A program made the position numbers and the translations under genes. Under the pieces are notes generated by a model. That model was given only the letters and a program-made list of their open reading frames with translations. It was not told the DNA's origin and did not search any database. This document shows positions 15,545 through 24,551 of a DNA stretch of 64,000 nucleotides, piece by piece (position 1 is the first letter of the stretch; every line of letters starts with the position of its first letter). The stretch spans positions 248,001 through 312,000 of the forward strand of contig JAJFKY010000011.1 in the NCBI GenBank assembly GCA_021772975.1. Direction: 5' to 3'. The stretch comes from Gammaproteobacteria bacterium (GTDB lineage: Bacteria > Pseudomonadota > Gammaproteobacteria > Xanthomonadales > Wenzhouxiangellaceae).

Positions 15545-17260
15545 ATGAAATATTTATCCGCATTGGTTTTACTGCTCTGCGCCAGCTGGTGCAGCGCTCA
15601 GACAATTGATCAAAGCCGTGGTATTGATCCGAGCGTTGATTACACGGCGCTGGCAGGTTATGCCCCGTGGGATGATCGCAACTACCTGCTGACCAGCAGC
15701 GACCTGCAGATCCTGGCGCCCAATGAAGCGGAACTGATCAGTCCGGTACCGGTATTCTTCCGGGTGCTGTACCGTCAGGAAAATCCCGCCACACCGCGTA
15801 CCGGAGAGCCGCAGTATCCACGCGCCCTGTTGAATTATTTCAAGATGCGTTTTGACGGCTATCTGCTTGACGGGCAGATTTTCCGACAATTGGAATATCG
15901 TGCCGGACAGGGTTATGAAGTGCAGCAGGTCGCTGGACAAACGCCAGTGGGCATGATTGAGGAGGCCGTACGCGGTTTAAGCGCCAATATCCAGGTCAAC
16001 GGTCCGGGCACGGCCGCTGAGTCCGCGGTGGTCTACAAGCCCTCTGATTCTCAGATTGTGATCGCTGGTTTTAATGGCTCCGGTCAGGACATGTATTTCT
16101 CCAGCGACGGCGGTGAGACCTGGACCGAATCGCCGGCCCTGACCGGCGCTACCTGTTGTGACCCGGCCATGGATTGGTCCAGCGATAACAGTTTTGCCTA
16201 TGTGGTCACGCTGGGCGGCAATGATGTCTGGTTTTACCGCTCCGACAACGACGGCCAGACCTGGGATTCACTGGAAGACCTGACCCCGGGCGATGACCGC
16301 CGGGAACTGGCCGGTCCGACCGGCGGACTGGATGATAAGGAATATATTCATGTCGACCGGACTCCCGGTTCACCGTTTCTGGATAACATCTACATCACCT
16401 GGCATCAGGGCAATATTCTGCAGGTCGCGGTCTCCAGTGACTTCGGCGACAGCTTCACGATTAACGGCTTTCCCGGCGAACCAACCGGTATCGGCAGTGA
16501 TATCACCACCGATGCGGCCGGCAATGTCTACCATTTCTGGCCAGCCAACAACCTGCGTCAGATTCGGATGAATGTTTCGGCTGATGGCGGCCAGACCTGG
16601 GGGGCCTCCAGCATACCCGCCAACACCATGGCCAACTTTGACTGGCCATTGCCGTCGATTGAAAGCCGGCGGGCATTCCTGTACGTATCAGCTGATACCG
16701 ATTTAACCGGTGGCCCGTTTAACGGCCGCATGTATATTTCCTGGACGGACACCACCGAACCTGACAGCAACACCAATGCCCAGGCCAATCATTCGGTTAT
16801 CCGGGTGGCCTATTCCGACGACCAGGGCGCTACCTGGACGGAAACCATCCCGCATGAAACCGATGACACCGATGACGTCGACCGCTGGCATCAATGGTTG
16901 AAAGTCGGTCCGGACGGCACCTTGCATGTAGCCTTCTATGACACCCGCAACTTTGCTGACCGCACCGGGGTGGATTTCTACAGCAGCTTCTCCACCGATG
17001 GCGGAGCAACCTGGTCCGCACCGGAAAGGCTGACCGACGTGTCTTCGCCAAACCTGCCGGGCAACTTCGAGTTTGGCGATTACAATGGCCTGGATATCAG
17101 TGCTGAAGGCGGTATCGCGATCTTTACTGATAGCCGCGATGAAACCGGCGGCGGCGGTGTCAGTGCCGATGTATATGTCGCCCCGGTGATTTTCGACATA
17201 CTGGCTGAAGAATTCTTTCAGGATGGCTTTGAGGCAGTCCCGCCACCACCGGTGCAATGA
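15545..17260 (+). CDS. Secreted BNR/Asp-box repeat (sialidase-fold) protein
   Basis: 571 residues with a Sec signal peptide (1-18, ending W-C-S-A). From about residue 160 on it is a beta-propeller carrying at least four Asp boxes of the form S-x-D-G-G-x-T-W or close variants (S-S-D-G-G-E-T-W, S-D-N-D-G-Q-T-W, S-A-D-G-G-Q-T-W, S-D-D-Q-G-A-T-W, S-T-D-G-G-A-T-W). Sialidases and several other exported proteins share this fold; the arginine triad of true sialidases is not evident. The C-terminus carries F-F-Q-D-G-F-E before a proline-rich tail. It follows the amidohydrolase after 15 bases. Confidence 0.8.
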   Translation: MKYLSALVLLLCASWCSAQTIDQSRGIDPSVDYTALAGYAPWDDRNYLLTSSDLQILAPNEAELISPVPVFFRVLYRQENPATPRTGEPQYPRALLNYFKMRFDGYLLDGQIFRQLEYRAGQGYEVQQVAGQTPVGMIEEAVRGLSANIQVNGPGTAAESAVVYKPSDSQIVIAGFNGSGQDMYFSSDGGETWTESPALTGATCCDPAMDWSSDNSFAYVVTLGGNDVWFYRSDNDGQTWDSLEDLTPGDDRRELAGPTGGLDDKEYIHVDRTPGSPFLDNIYITWHQGNILQVAVSSDFGDSFTINGFPGEPTGIGSDITTDAAGNVYHFWPANNLRQIRMNVSADGGQTWGASSIPANTMANFDWPLPSIESRRAFLYVSADTDLTGGPFNGRMYISWTDTTEPDSNTNAQANHSVIRVAYSDDQGATWTETIPHETDDTDDVDRWHQWLKVGPDGTLHVAFYDTRNFADRTGVDFYSSFSTDGGATWSAPERLTDVSSPNLPGNFEFGDYNGLDISAEGGIAIFTDSRDETGGGGVSADVYVAPVIFDILAEEFFQDGFEAVPPPPVQ

Positions 17261-17601
17261 TTAAATTTTGCCAACTGACCATCAGCAGCCTGCTGCTGTT
17301 GGTTCTGGCAGGCTGTGCGGCTGACCCAATGGAAACGCCGCTGGCTGCCACCGATCAGCTTGAATTAACCCAGTCATTGCTGGATATGCGCGGGCAGCTG
17401 TCTGACAGCGATTACGCTGCACTGGTAGCCGCGGTAGCCACCATTCGCACCTACGATCTGCGCTCCTTGAGCATAGAACAGTATTACGCGAGCCTGGATG
17501 GCAAAACGCCCGAACAGATCATTGCCCGGGCAGCCGAACTGCCGGTAAGCGTGGCTGCTCAACAAGACGACAACCAGGAACAATCCGGCCCCCAGGGTTA
17601 G
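17257..17601 (+). CDS. Small lipoprotein of unknown function
   Basis: 114 residues. Lipoprotein signal with lipobox V-L-A-G-C (Cys19). The mature protein is mostly helical, with A-A-L-V-A-A-V-A-T-I and L-D-G-K-T-P-E-Q-I-I-A-R-A-A-E-L, which recalls the small lipoproteins grouped as DUF6694; I am not certain of the family. Its ATG overlaps the TGA of the BNR-repeat gene, so the two are translationally coupled and probably act in the same compartment. It ends the gene row that begins at 12507. Confidence 0.65.
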   Translation: MIKFCQLTISSLLLLVLAGCAADPMETPLAATDQLELTQSLLDMRGQLSDSDYAALVAAVATIRTYDLRSLSIEQYYASLDGKTPEQIIARAAELPVSVAAQQDDNQEQSGPQG

Positions 17602-17835
17602 ACGTCATGGCATGGGGTTTGCATCTGGTGCTTTGAAACCGGTGGCGGAATTCCGCGCTGCGAAACTCATGTATTCCGGGAAGGTAAGCGCTATATCGAA
17701 CAGGGGCTGTATTGATCGCAGCAACTGTTTTAGCGCCGCCCGATATTAAAAATCGGACTCTTATACACTCAGAGGCCAGCGCCGACTTCCACCACCCTGT
17801 GTATCAGCTGAAGTCAGAGTATCCACTGCTGAGCC

Positions 17836-19746
17836 CTATTCGTCGCCCAGATAACGCTCCAGCAGACGGGCTGCCACCAATAGTAAGTCATGCTCGGTCA
17901 CCATGCCGCGCAGCTTGCCGTCTTTGACCACCGGCAGACAGCTCAGCTTGTGCTCGCGCATCAACCGGAGCACTTCAACGGTAGAGGTATCTGGGTCGAC
18001 GGTCAGGGGATTTTGATACATGATGTCACGCACGCTGACGCTGTCTCCAGATTCCCCCTGAGCTATCAGCCGTAAGATTGAACGGTGCGAAATAAGCCCC
18101 AGCAACTGCCCTGCTTCATCTTCAACCGGCACATGGCGGATATGCCGCCATTCCATCAAGGAAGCGGCAAAATCAACAATGTCATCCGGTTGTACGGTGA
18201 ACAGGTCGGTGGACATAAACTGGCCGATCGTCCGGTAACTGTCGCGCCAATCCTGCTGCTGACTGAAATCAGCCAGTTCCCAACTGTGCACCGGCTGGCC
18301 AGTAGACTGCTGGCGGATCATCGAAGCGGTCAGGCTGCGCAGGCATTCATCGTGCGAGCCTTTGCCTTCCAGCGCCTCCATCGAATCCAGCAGCCAGCGT
18401 GAACCGGTACGCCGGTTGGTGGCGCGTTGTTCGATGACGTCCAGATAACGATCAATATCAGCAGCGTCGATTCCGGCCGAGGTCAGACCACGCCGGGCGA
18501 GCGGCAGCAACTGCTCCAGGATCAGTTGATGAGCTGGCAACTGCTGTTCATTAAACCAGGTCTGCTGGGCGCGAATTCCATCCCGTGCGGCGGCCATGAA
18601 GTTGGCTTTCACATTGGCAAAGCTGATGTGTTCGCGAATATCTTCAATCTCGCTGCTCAAGCCTGCCATCAGACCGAAATAAAAGGCCGCATTGGCCACC
18701 GCATCGAGCACACTGGGACCAGAAGGAATCACGCGGTTTTCGATCCGCAGATGCGGTTTACCGTTATCAGAAATGCCGTAGCATGCCCGGTTCCAGCGAT
18801 ACACGGTGCCATTGTGCAGGCGCAGCGCGCGCAGGCTGGGGACCTCGCCCCGCTGTACCATGGCGAGCGGATCCTGCTCTGTGTCGCAGGTCAGAATCAC
18901 TCTGAAACGGGCAATGTCTTCCTTGAAAATCTCGGCCGCGGACAATTCCACCCAGTGATCGCCAAAATGGACCCGCGGCTTCAGACCACGCGCCGCGTGG
19001 GTATCCGAACGCACATCAACCGAGTGCTCGAATACCGCGATCCGGCTCTCGTGCCATAACCGCTTACCCAGCAGCACCGGCGAATTGACACATGCCGCCA
19101 GCACCGGGCCGGTAATGGCCTGGGCAATATTGTATAGATGGCTGAAGTTTTCAGGCTCGACCTGAAAGTGCACCTGAAAACTGGTGTTGCAGGCTTCCAG
19201 CATCAGATTGTCAACGTTCAAACGCAGCTGATCAATGCCTTTGATATTGACCTGAAAATCACCGCCGCGCAGTTTCAGCATGGCTTCATTGAGCGCCAGA
19301 TAACGTGGCTGGGGGACCATTGCATCCAGGGTCAGTTCACGCTGCCCGAGGGTGGGCAGGATACCTACCAGAGCAATCTGATCATTGTGCTTGGCCGCGG
19401 CGTGGCGCGCTAGCTGGTAGGTTTCCTGAAGTTCTTCCTCCAGCTTCCGCAGGCAGTCACCCCCGAAAACCAGCGGTGATAAGTTGGCCTCCAGGTTGAA
19501 TTTCCCCAGCTCATGCGTAAAGCGCGGATCATCAATCAATTCCAGGGTTTCCAATGCCCGCCAGCTGGGCAGATGTGAACGATCGACCAGAAACATTTCC
19601 TGTTCGGCGCCAATCCGCCGGATACCGGTTTCAAATTGACCATTGTCCAGCATATAAGCCAGTGCTCTGACCTCATTTAATAACGACTTCATGAACGCCC
19701 GGCGTTCATCGTCCTGAGGTTGGCGGGTAATATCCTGTTCGCCCAT
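17836..19746 (-). CDS. Glutamate-cysteine ligase-like enzyme fused to a CBS domain pair
   Basis: 636 residues from the ATG at 19746, which has AGGA eight bases upstream; the open frame continues into fadD on the other strand but this start fits best. Residues 20-440 look like a glutamate-cysteine ligase family (GCS2-like) carboxylate-amine ligase, with G-A-E-Q-E-M-F-L-V near residue 50 and L-R-I-E-N-R-V-I-P-S-G-P-S later. Residues about 505-562 and 570-636 are two CBS motifs (F-M-S-T-D-L-F-T-V-Q-P and I-M-Y-Q-N-P-L-T-V-D-P), a typical adenine-nucleotide sensing pair. The exact product is unknown. The gene is divergent from fadD across 165 bases. Confidence 0.8.
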   Translation of the reverse strand: MGEQDITRQPQDDERRAFMKSLLNEVRALAYMLDNGQFETGIRRIGAEQEMFLVDRSHLPSWRALETLELIDDPRFTHELGKFNLEANLSPLVFGGDCLRKLEEELQETYQLARHAAAKHNDQIALVGILPTLGQRELTLDAMVPQPRYLALNEAMLKLRGGDFQVNIKGIDQLRLNVDNLMLEACNTSFQVHFQVEPENFSHLYNIAQAITGPVLAACVNSPVLLGKRLWHESRIAVFEHSVDVRSDTHAARGLKPRVHFGDHWVELSAAEIFKEDIARFRVILTCDTEQDPLAMVQRGEVPSLRALRLHNGTVYRWNRACYGISDNGKPHLRIENRVIPSGPSVLDAVANAAFYFGLMAGLSSEIEDIREHISFANVKANFMAAARDGIRAQQTWFNEQQLPAHQLILEQLLPLARRGLTSAGIDAADIDRYLDVIEQRATNRRTGSRWLLDSMEALEGKGSHDECLRSLTASMIRQQSTGQPVHSWELADFSQQQDWRDSYRTIGQFMSTDLFTVQPDDIVDFAASLMEWRHIRHVPVEDEAGQLLGLISHRSILRLIAQGESGDSVSVRDIMYQNPLTVDPDTSTVEVLRLMREHKLSCLPVVKDGKLRGMVTEHDLLLVAARLLERYLGDE

Positions 19747-19911
19747 CGGCAGGTTCCTGTTTGCGTTGCCTATGATAATAAACTGCTGCCTGTCAGTTTG
19801 CACCCAAGGATGGTTCAAGATTGCGTCGCGGTCATCTATCGCAGTCGACCAACTTGCCTGTGACCTCAAGCTATGCCAAGCTTCCGGTAATCCTCTGTAG
19901 AAGGCAATCGC

Positions 19912-21588
19912 ATGCAAAAACCCTGGCTGAACGAATACGAACCCGGCGTCCCTGAGCATATTGATCTGGGCGGCCTGGAGTCCCTGGGACAAATGCTGGA
20001 GAACGCGTTCAGGGAATACGCGGACAGGGATGCATACGAGAGTTTTGATGTGCGCATGAAATATGCGGACATCGATCAACACAGCCGTTCATTCGCGGCC
20101 TGGCTACAGGGCCAGGGGCTGCAACCGGGTGACCGGGTCGCCGTTATGCTGCCCAACATCCTGCAATATCCGATCGCACTGTGTGGCATCCTGCGTGCCG
20201 GTCTGGTGGCGGTCAACACCAATCCACTCTACACCCCCCGGGAATTAAAACATCAGTTAACTGATTCAGGCGCCAAAGCGATCGTAGTGCTGGAGAATTT
20301 CGCGCATGTGGTGGCCGAAGTGCTGCCAGCTACCGAGGTACGGCATGTCATCGTAACCGGGGTCGGTGATCTGCTGGGATTCCCGAAAGGCAACATCATC
20401 AATCTGGTGCTTAAATACGTTAAGAAAGAGATTCCTGATTATCAGATTGCCGGTGCCAAAAGTTTCCGCGACATCCTCAAGGCCGGCAGCGATATGTCAT
20501 TCTCTCCGGTTCAGCGGGGCCTGGAAGATATCGCTTTTCTGCAGTATACCGGCGGCACCACCGGGGTCGCCAAAGGCGCGATGCTGACCAATAAGAACAT
20601 GCTTTCGAATATTGAGCAGTCTTATCAATGGCTGGCCTGTGTCGGGCTGGGCGATGATGTGATCATCACCGCTCTGCCGCTGTATCACGTGTTTGCGCTT
20701 AACGCCAACTGTCTGCTGTACATCAAAATAGGTGCGCACAACCGGCTGATTGCCAACCCGCGGGATATGCCGGGGTTTGTCAAAGCCCTGGCGAAACAAC
20801 GCTTCACCGCCATCACCGGGGTTAATACCCTGTTCAATGGTCTGTTGAACACCCCGGGCATTGAAGATGTTGATTTCAGTCCGGTGAAATACTCCCTGGG
20901 TGGCGGTATGGCAGTCCAGCGCGCTGTTGCTGAGCAATGGAAGAAGGTGACCAAAAAGCCACTGGTGGAAGCCTATGGCCTGACTGAGTCATCACCGGCC
21001 GCATGCATCAATCCAATCAGCGTGCAGGATTTTAACGGTTCCATAGGCGTGCCGATTTCTTCTACCGAGTGCTGCATCATCGATGAGGACGGCCAGCAGT
21101 TGCCGGCCGGTGAAATCGGCGAGTTGTGCATCCGTGGACCGCAGGTAATGAAAGGTTACTGGCAGCGGCCCGAAGCGACCGCCGAGACCGTCACCGAAGA
21201 CGGCTGGTTGAAGACCGGCGATATCGCCAAAATGGATGAGAAAGGCTATTTCTACATCGTCGATCGCAAAAAAGACATGATCCTGGTGTCCGGCTTTAAC
21301 GTCTACCCGAATGAAATCGAAGATGTCATTGCCGCCCATCCCGATGTGCTGGAAGTCGGCGCCATCGGAGTTCCGGATGAAAAATCCGGCGAGCTGGTTA
21401 AAGTCGTGGTGGTGCGCAAAAATGACAATCTGTCAGCCAAGCAATTGCGTGATTTCTGCCGGCAGGAACTGACCGGCTACAAAGTACCGAAATTCGTCCA
21501 GTTCGTGGACGAGTTGCCCAAGACCAACGTGGGCAAAATTCTGCGCAGGGATTTACGTGATACCTACGGAGATCGCACCTCAGACTAA
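19912..21588 (+). CDS. fadD: Long-chain-fatty-acid--CoA ligase
   Basis: 558 residues, the usual FadD length. It activates fatty acids to acyl-CoA at the inner membrane for beta-oxidation. Visible motifs: AMP-binding Y-T-G-G-T-T-G-V-A-K-G-A, Y-G-L-T-E-S-S-P, T-G-D-I-A-K-M-D and D-R-K-K-D-M-I-L-V-S-G-F-N-V-Y-P-N-E-I-E-D, which is the fatty-acyl-CoA synthetase signature, and the catalytic Lys in V-G-K-I-L-R-R. The start M-Q-K-P-W-L-N-E-Y matches the family. A FadR-type site could lie in the divergent spacer, but I could not identify one. Confidence 0.94.
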   Translation: MQKPWLNEYEPGVPEHIDLGGLESLGQMLENAFREYADRDAYESFDVRMKYADIDQHSRSFAAWLQGQGLQPGDRVAVMLPNILQYPIALCGILRAGLVAVNTNPLYTPRELKHQLTDSGAKAIVVLENFAHVVAEVLPATEVRHVIVTGVGDLLGFPKGNIINLVLKYVKKEIPDYQIAGAKSFRDILKAGSDMSFSPVQRGLEDIAFLQYTGGTTGVAKGAMLTNKNMLSNIEQSYQWLACVGLGDDVIITALPLYHVFALNANCLLYIKIGAHNRLIANPRDMPGFVKALAKQRFTAITGVNTLFNGLLNTPGIEDVDFSPVKYSLGGGMAVQRAVAEQWKKVTKKPLVEAYGLTESSPAACINPISVQDFNGSIGVPISSTECCIIDEDGQQLPAGEIGELCIRGPQVMKGYWQRPEATAETVTEDGWLKTGDIAKMDEKGYFYIVDRKKDMILVSGFNVYPNEIEDVIAAHPDVLEVGAIGVPDEKSGELVKVVVVRKNDNLSAKQLRDFCRQELTGYKVPKFVQFVDELPKTNVGKILRRDLRDTYGDRTSD

Positions 21589-21771
21589 TGCTCGCCCGTT
21601 GCAATCGGTTTGCTGGAGTTCGCGGACTGACAATGTGGATCGGCAAGCTATTACTGATCCGTCGTTGGATAACGTGTGCATGCGGTCATCACGCTGCCGC
21701 AGATTCAGCTGGCCGGTAAAACCGGCGAGCCAATGTCGCGACATCTGACTGGCGATATCAGACTAGCGATA

Positions 21772-22017
21772 TTAAGAACCCTGCTCAGCCGGCGCCACGT
21801 CATATTGCACCGGCGACACACCGCCCGGCTCGATCCAGCCAAGCTTATAGGCGGCAAACAGTGACAGCACCAGCACCAGCGACAAACCGATTCGCCAGCT
21901 GAGACGGCGTACCACCCGATCACTCTGGCCGTTGTCCCTGGCCAGAAAAATAAAGCTGGAAAACAAGGTGTAAATAATCACCAGCAGAAATACTACGATT
22001 GCAATCTTGATTAACAT
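21772..22017 (-). CDS. DUF2909 family twin-membrane-helix protein
   Basis: 81 residues from the ATG at 22017, preceded by a strong GAGGAG ribosome-binding site. Two membrane helices (about 3-27 and 40-62) flank the segment L-A-R-D-N-G-Q-S-D-R-V-V-R-R-L-S-W-R-I-G, which is the DUF2909 pattern. These genes normally sit between the cytochrome c oxidase structural genes and surf1 in gammaproteobacteria, always near oxidase assembly factors, and the same neighbourhood is seen here, so a role in oxidase assembly is likely but unproven. Confidence 0.8.
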   Translation of the reverse strand: MLIKIAIVVFLLVIIYTLFSSFIFLARDNGQSDRVVRRLSWRIGLSLVLVLSLFAAYKLGWIEPGGVSPVQYDVAPAEQGS

Positions 22018-22103
22018 GGAATTCTCCTCATCTGCCGCCATATCATTGCCGAATACTCAGGCAAACCCGTAACCATCACTTAACCCGCAGAGTCATTGCC
22101 AAC

Positions 22104-22847
22104 TTGTCAGCACGATCCACCATTATTACCAAACTCGCCTGGCTGCTGTTGACCCTGGTAGTGGCAGGCTGTTTCGTGCGCCTGGGGTTCTGGCAACTCG
22201 ATCGCGCCGAACAAAAACGGCAGATACTGCAAAGTTATGCCAACGCGCCTGAATTACAAGTTTCACAGCTGAACCAGCACACTCCGCTGTACAGCAGAAT
22301 CAGCGGCCAGGTGACTTTAATGCCGCAGCAATTGCTGCTGGACAATCGCATCTGGCAAGGCCGCACCGGCGTGCACGTGCTGACGCCTGTTTTACTGCCA
22401 CAACAACAACTGCTGCTGGTTAACCGTGGCTGGCTGCCCTTGCCTGCCGATCGCGGCACGCTGCCCGCTGCGCCGCTCAGCGAACGATCGGTGAGCGTAA
22501 ATGGTCAGCTCGCGCCGCTGCCGCAGGTCGGGCAGCGGCTGGGTCAGCAACCGCCTTTGAACCCCCGGCAATGGCCACAACTGATCACCTATGCTGATCA
22601 TGCGATTATCGAACAGGCCTACCGACAGTCCCGGCAAAACCCGCAACTACAGTTACTGCCCTTCGTGCTGCAATTGGATGCGGATTCTCCCGACGGTTTT
22701 GCCGGCCGTGACTGGTCGCCGGTTAATTTCGGGCCGAACAAACACCTGGCGTATGCCTGGCAATGGTTTACGCTGGCGCTGGCGGTGCTGATCACCTGGC
22801 TGGTAGTAAGCCGGCCATGGACCACCCACACACCAACCCCAAGCTGA
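22104..22847 (+). CDS. SURF1-family cytochrome oxidase assembly protein
   Basis: 247 residues. Inner-membrane protein with helices near the N-terminus (about 9-26) and C-terminus (about 215-237) enclosing a periplasmic domain. Family marks: L-G-x-W-Q-L-D-R-A-E-Q-K as G-F-W-Q-L-D-R-A-E-Q-K, V-L-T-P, L-V-N-R-G-W-L, and N-K-H-L-A-Y-A-W-Q-W-F at the last helix. It helps heme a insertion into subunit I. The start is a TTG at 22104; no better start lies nearby. It is divergent from the DUF2909 gene and 6 bases ahead of the next gene. Confidence 0.9.
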   Translation: MSARSTIITKLAWLLLTLVVAGCFVRLGFWQLDRAEQKRQILQSYANAPELQVSQLNQHTPLYSRISGQVTLMPQQLLLDNRIWQGRTGVHVLTPVLLPQQQLLLVNRGWLPLPADRGTLPAAPLSERSVSVNGQLAPLPQVGQRLGQQPPLNPRQWPQLITYADHAIIEQAYRQSRQNPQLQLLPFVLQLDADSPDGFAGRDWSPVNFGPNKHLAYAWQWFTLALAVLITWLVVSRPWTTHTPTPS

Positions 22848-22853
22848 TGAGTT

Positions 22854-23462
22854 ATGCATAACCCCAAACGAACCAATCGAATCATCCTGTTAGCGCTGCT
22901 GGTGCTGTTTGCCGCGCCGGTGCTGCTGGCCACGCTGATGCACAGTCAATGGTGGTCTTATCGTCCTGACAGCACCCGCAATAGCGGCGAGCTGCTGCAG
23001 CCTCCGGTCGCGGTCAGCGGCTGGCCCGACACCAGCAGTCATCTGAGCATCACCGATCAGACCCCCATCTGGACGCTGTTGCTGGCCAGCACCCAGGACT
23101 GTGGCGAGTTATGTCAGCAGCAACTGGCCTGGCTGCGGCAGGTGCGCAGTGCGCAGGGACGTCACGCTGATCAGGTCGAACTGCAGCTACTGACCGATCA
23201 GCCATTAAGCACAGCTCAGCAGGCCTCGGTAACCGCCCTCAGCGAGGCGATCAAACTCAGCGACCCCGCGCGGCGGATCGCACTGTGGCAGGCCATTGCC
23301 CAGTTAACGCCTGTCAGTACTCAAAGCACACTGACTACTTACCTGATCGACCCGGCAGGATTTATAATACTGCGTTACCCTGACAACGCCGACGCAGGCG
23401 GAATACGCAAGGATCTGGGTCGCTTACTGACCTGGTCGAATAAAGCGCGTGGTCCCGAATAG
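22854..23462 (+). CDS. Membrane-anchored protein of the oxidase assembly cluster, unknown function
   Basis: 202 residues. One N-terminal membrane helix (about 9-28), then a periplasmic domain that looks thioredoxin-like: strand I-W-T-L-L-L-A-S, then a loop with C-x3-C (D-C-G-E-L-C), and late T-Y-L-I-D-P-A-G-F-I-I-L-R-Y-P. The D-P-x-G-x-x-x-x-R-Y pattern is that of SCO/AhpC-like folds, but the canonical C-x3-C-P copper site is altered. It always occurs between surf1 and ctaA in related clusters as far as I recall. Probably a copper- or thiol-handling assembly factor. Confidence 0.7.
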   Translation: MHNPKRTNRIILLALLVLFAAPVLLATLMHSQWWSYRPDSTRNSGELLQPPVAVSGWPDTSSHLSITDQTPIWTLLLASTQDCGELCQQQLAWLRQVRSAQGRHADQVELQLLTDQPLSTAQQASVTALSEAIKLSDPARRIALWQAIAQLTPVSTQSTLTTYLIDPAGFIILRYPDNADAGGIRKDLGRLLTWSNKARGPE

Positions 23463-23525
23463 TCTGCCCCATATGATGCTTTACCAGGCCGTTACGATTT
23501 TAGCTATCAGGACCAGCGACCAGCC

Positions 23526-24551
23526 GTGAAACAGTCTCTTAAATTATTGCAAAGGTTCAGCAATTTTACCCTGTTGCTGGTGTTTGTCGTTATTGTGCTG
23601 GGCGCCTGGGTGCGGTTGTCGGATGCCGGCCTGGGCTGTCCGGACTGGCCGGCCTGCTATGGCCATCTTACCTGGCCGAATCAGGCCGAAGAGATTGCCG
23701 CCGCCGGACAAAACTACCCGCAACGTCCGGTCGAGGTCGACAAAGCCTGGAAGGAAGTCATCCACCGTTATTTCGCCGGCGGCCTGGGACTGATGGTGTT
23801 TGCCCTGGCCGCGCTGTTGCTGCGGGCCCGCCGACGAATTCCCGGCCTGCCCTGGAGACCCGCGGTGCTGCTGGTGCCGGTCATTATCCTGCAGGCTTTG
23901 TTTGGCATGTGGACGGTGACACTCAAATTACTGCCATGGGTGGTTACCACCCATTTGCTCGGCGGCATGCTGACGTTCGCCCTGCTGTTCTGGATCAACC
24001 GCAAGCTGCGCCATCTGCGGCATTCCAGCATCGGCTTAACCACGCCGCTGCCCTCGCCCGCCATTCGCCCCTGGGTAATAGCCAGCCTGATCGTGCTGGT
24101 CATGCAGATCTTTCTGGGCGGCTGGACGTCGAGCAACTATGCCGCCCTGGCGTGCCTGGATTTTCCCACCTGTCAGCAGCAATGGTGGCCGGCTACCGAC
24201 TTTTCCGAAGCCTTCACCCTGTGGCGTGAAATCGGGGTGGACTATGAAGGCGGCGTGCTGGATCAGGCCGCCCGCAATGCCATTCATATCAGTCATCGGT
24301 TCGGCGCGCTGCTGGCGCTGCTGGTGATCGGCCTGACCGCCTGGCGCCTGTGGCTGTATACCGCCACCCGCCGTACCGGGCAACTGCTGGCCATGCTGCT
24401 GGGGGTACAAATCATCCTGGGCATCCAGAACGTGGTGTTGAAACTGCCGCTGCTCAATGCGGTTGCGCATAACGGCGTAGCAGCTCTGCTGTTAGTCACG
24501 CTGGTCAATGCGTTATGGTGGTCAGTTGAATCACACCGGAACAATGCATGA
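23526..24551 (+). CDS. ctaA: Heme A synthase (COX15/CtaA)
   Basis: 341 residues starting at a GTG. Eight predicted membrane helices. It oxidises the C8 methyl of heme O to formyl, giving heme A. Conserved parts: [15 protein letters not shown]-x-[12 protein letters not shown] in the first half (heme-ligand His), T-T-H-L-L-G-G, and I-H-I-S-H-R-F-G-A and A-H-N-G-V-A-A in the second half. Its stop overlaps the ctaB start by four bases. Confidence 0.94.
   Translation: MKQSLKLLQRFSNFTLLLVFVVIVLGAWVRLSDAGLGCPDWPACYGHLTWPNQAEEIAAAGQNYPQRPVEVDKAWKEVIHRYFAGGLGLMVFALAALLLRARRRIPGLPWRPAVLLVPVIILQALFGMWTVTLKLLPWVVTTHLLGGMLTFALLFWINRKLRHLRHSSIGLTTPLPSPAIRPWVIASLIVLVMQIFLGGWTSSNYAALACLDFPTCQQQWWPATDFSEAFTLWREIGVDYEGGVLDQAARNAIHISHRFGALLALLVIGLTAWRLWLYTATRRTGQLLAMLLGVQIILGIQNVVLKLPLLNAVAHNGVAALLLVTLVNALWWSVESHRNNA

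Noticed and set aside
17602-17706. 34-codon open stretch after the small lipoprotein, reading C-I-W-C-F-E-T-G-G-G-I-P-R-C-E-T
   Set aside because: It looks protein-like with three cysteines, but it has no start codon and I recognise no family; chance or a decayed gene end cannot be told apart.
18427-19059. 210-residue plus-strand open frame antisense to the ligase gene
   Set aside because: Fully overlaps the well-supported ligase-CBS gene on the other strand and has no recognisable domain.
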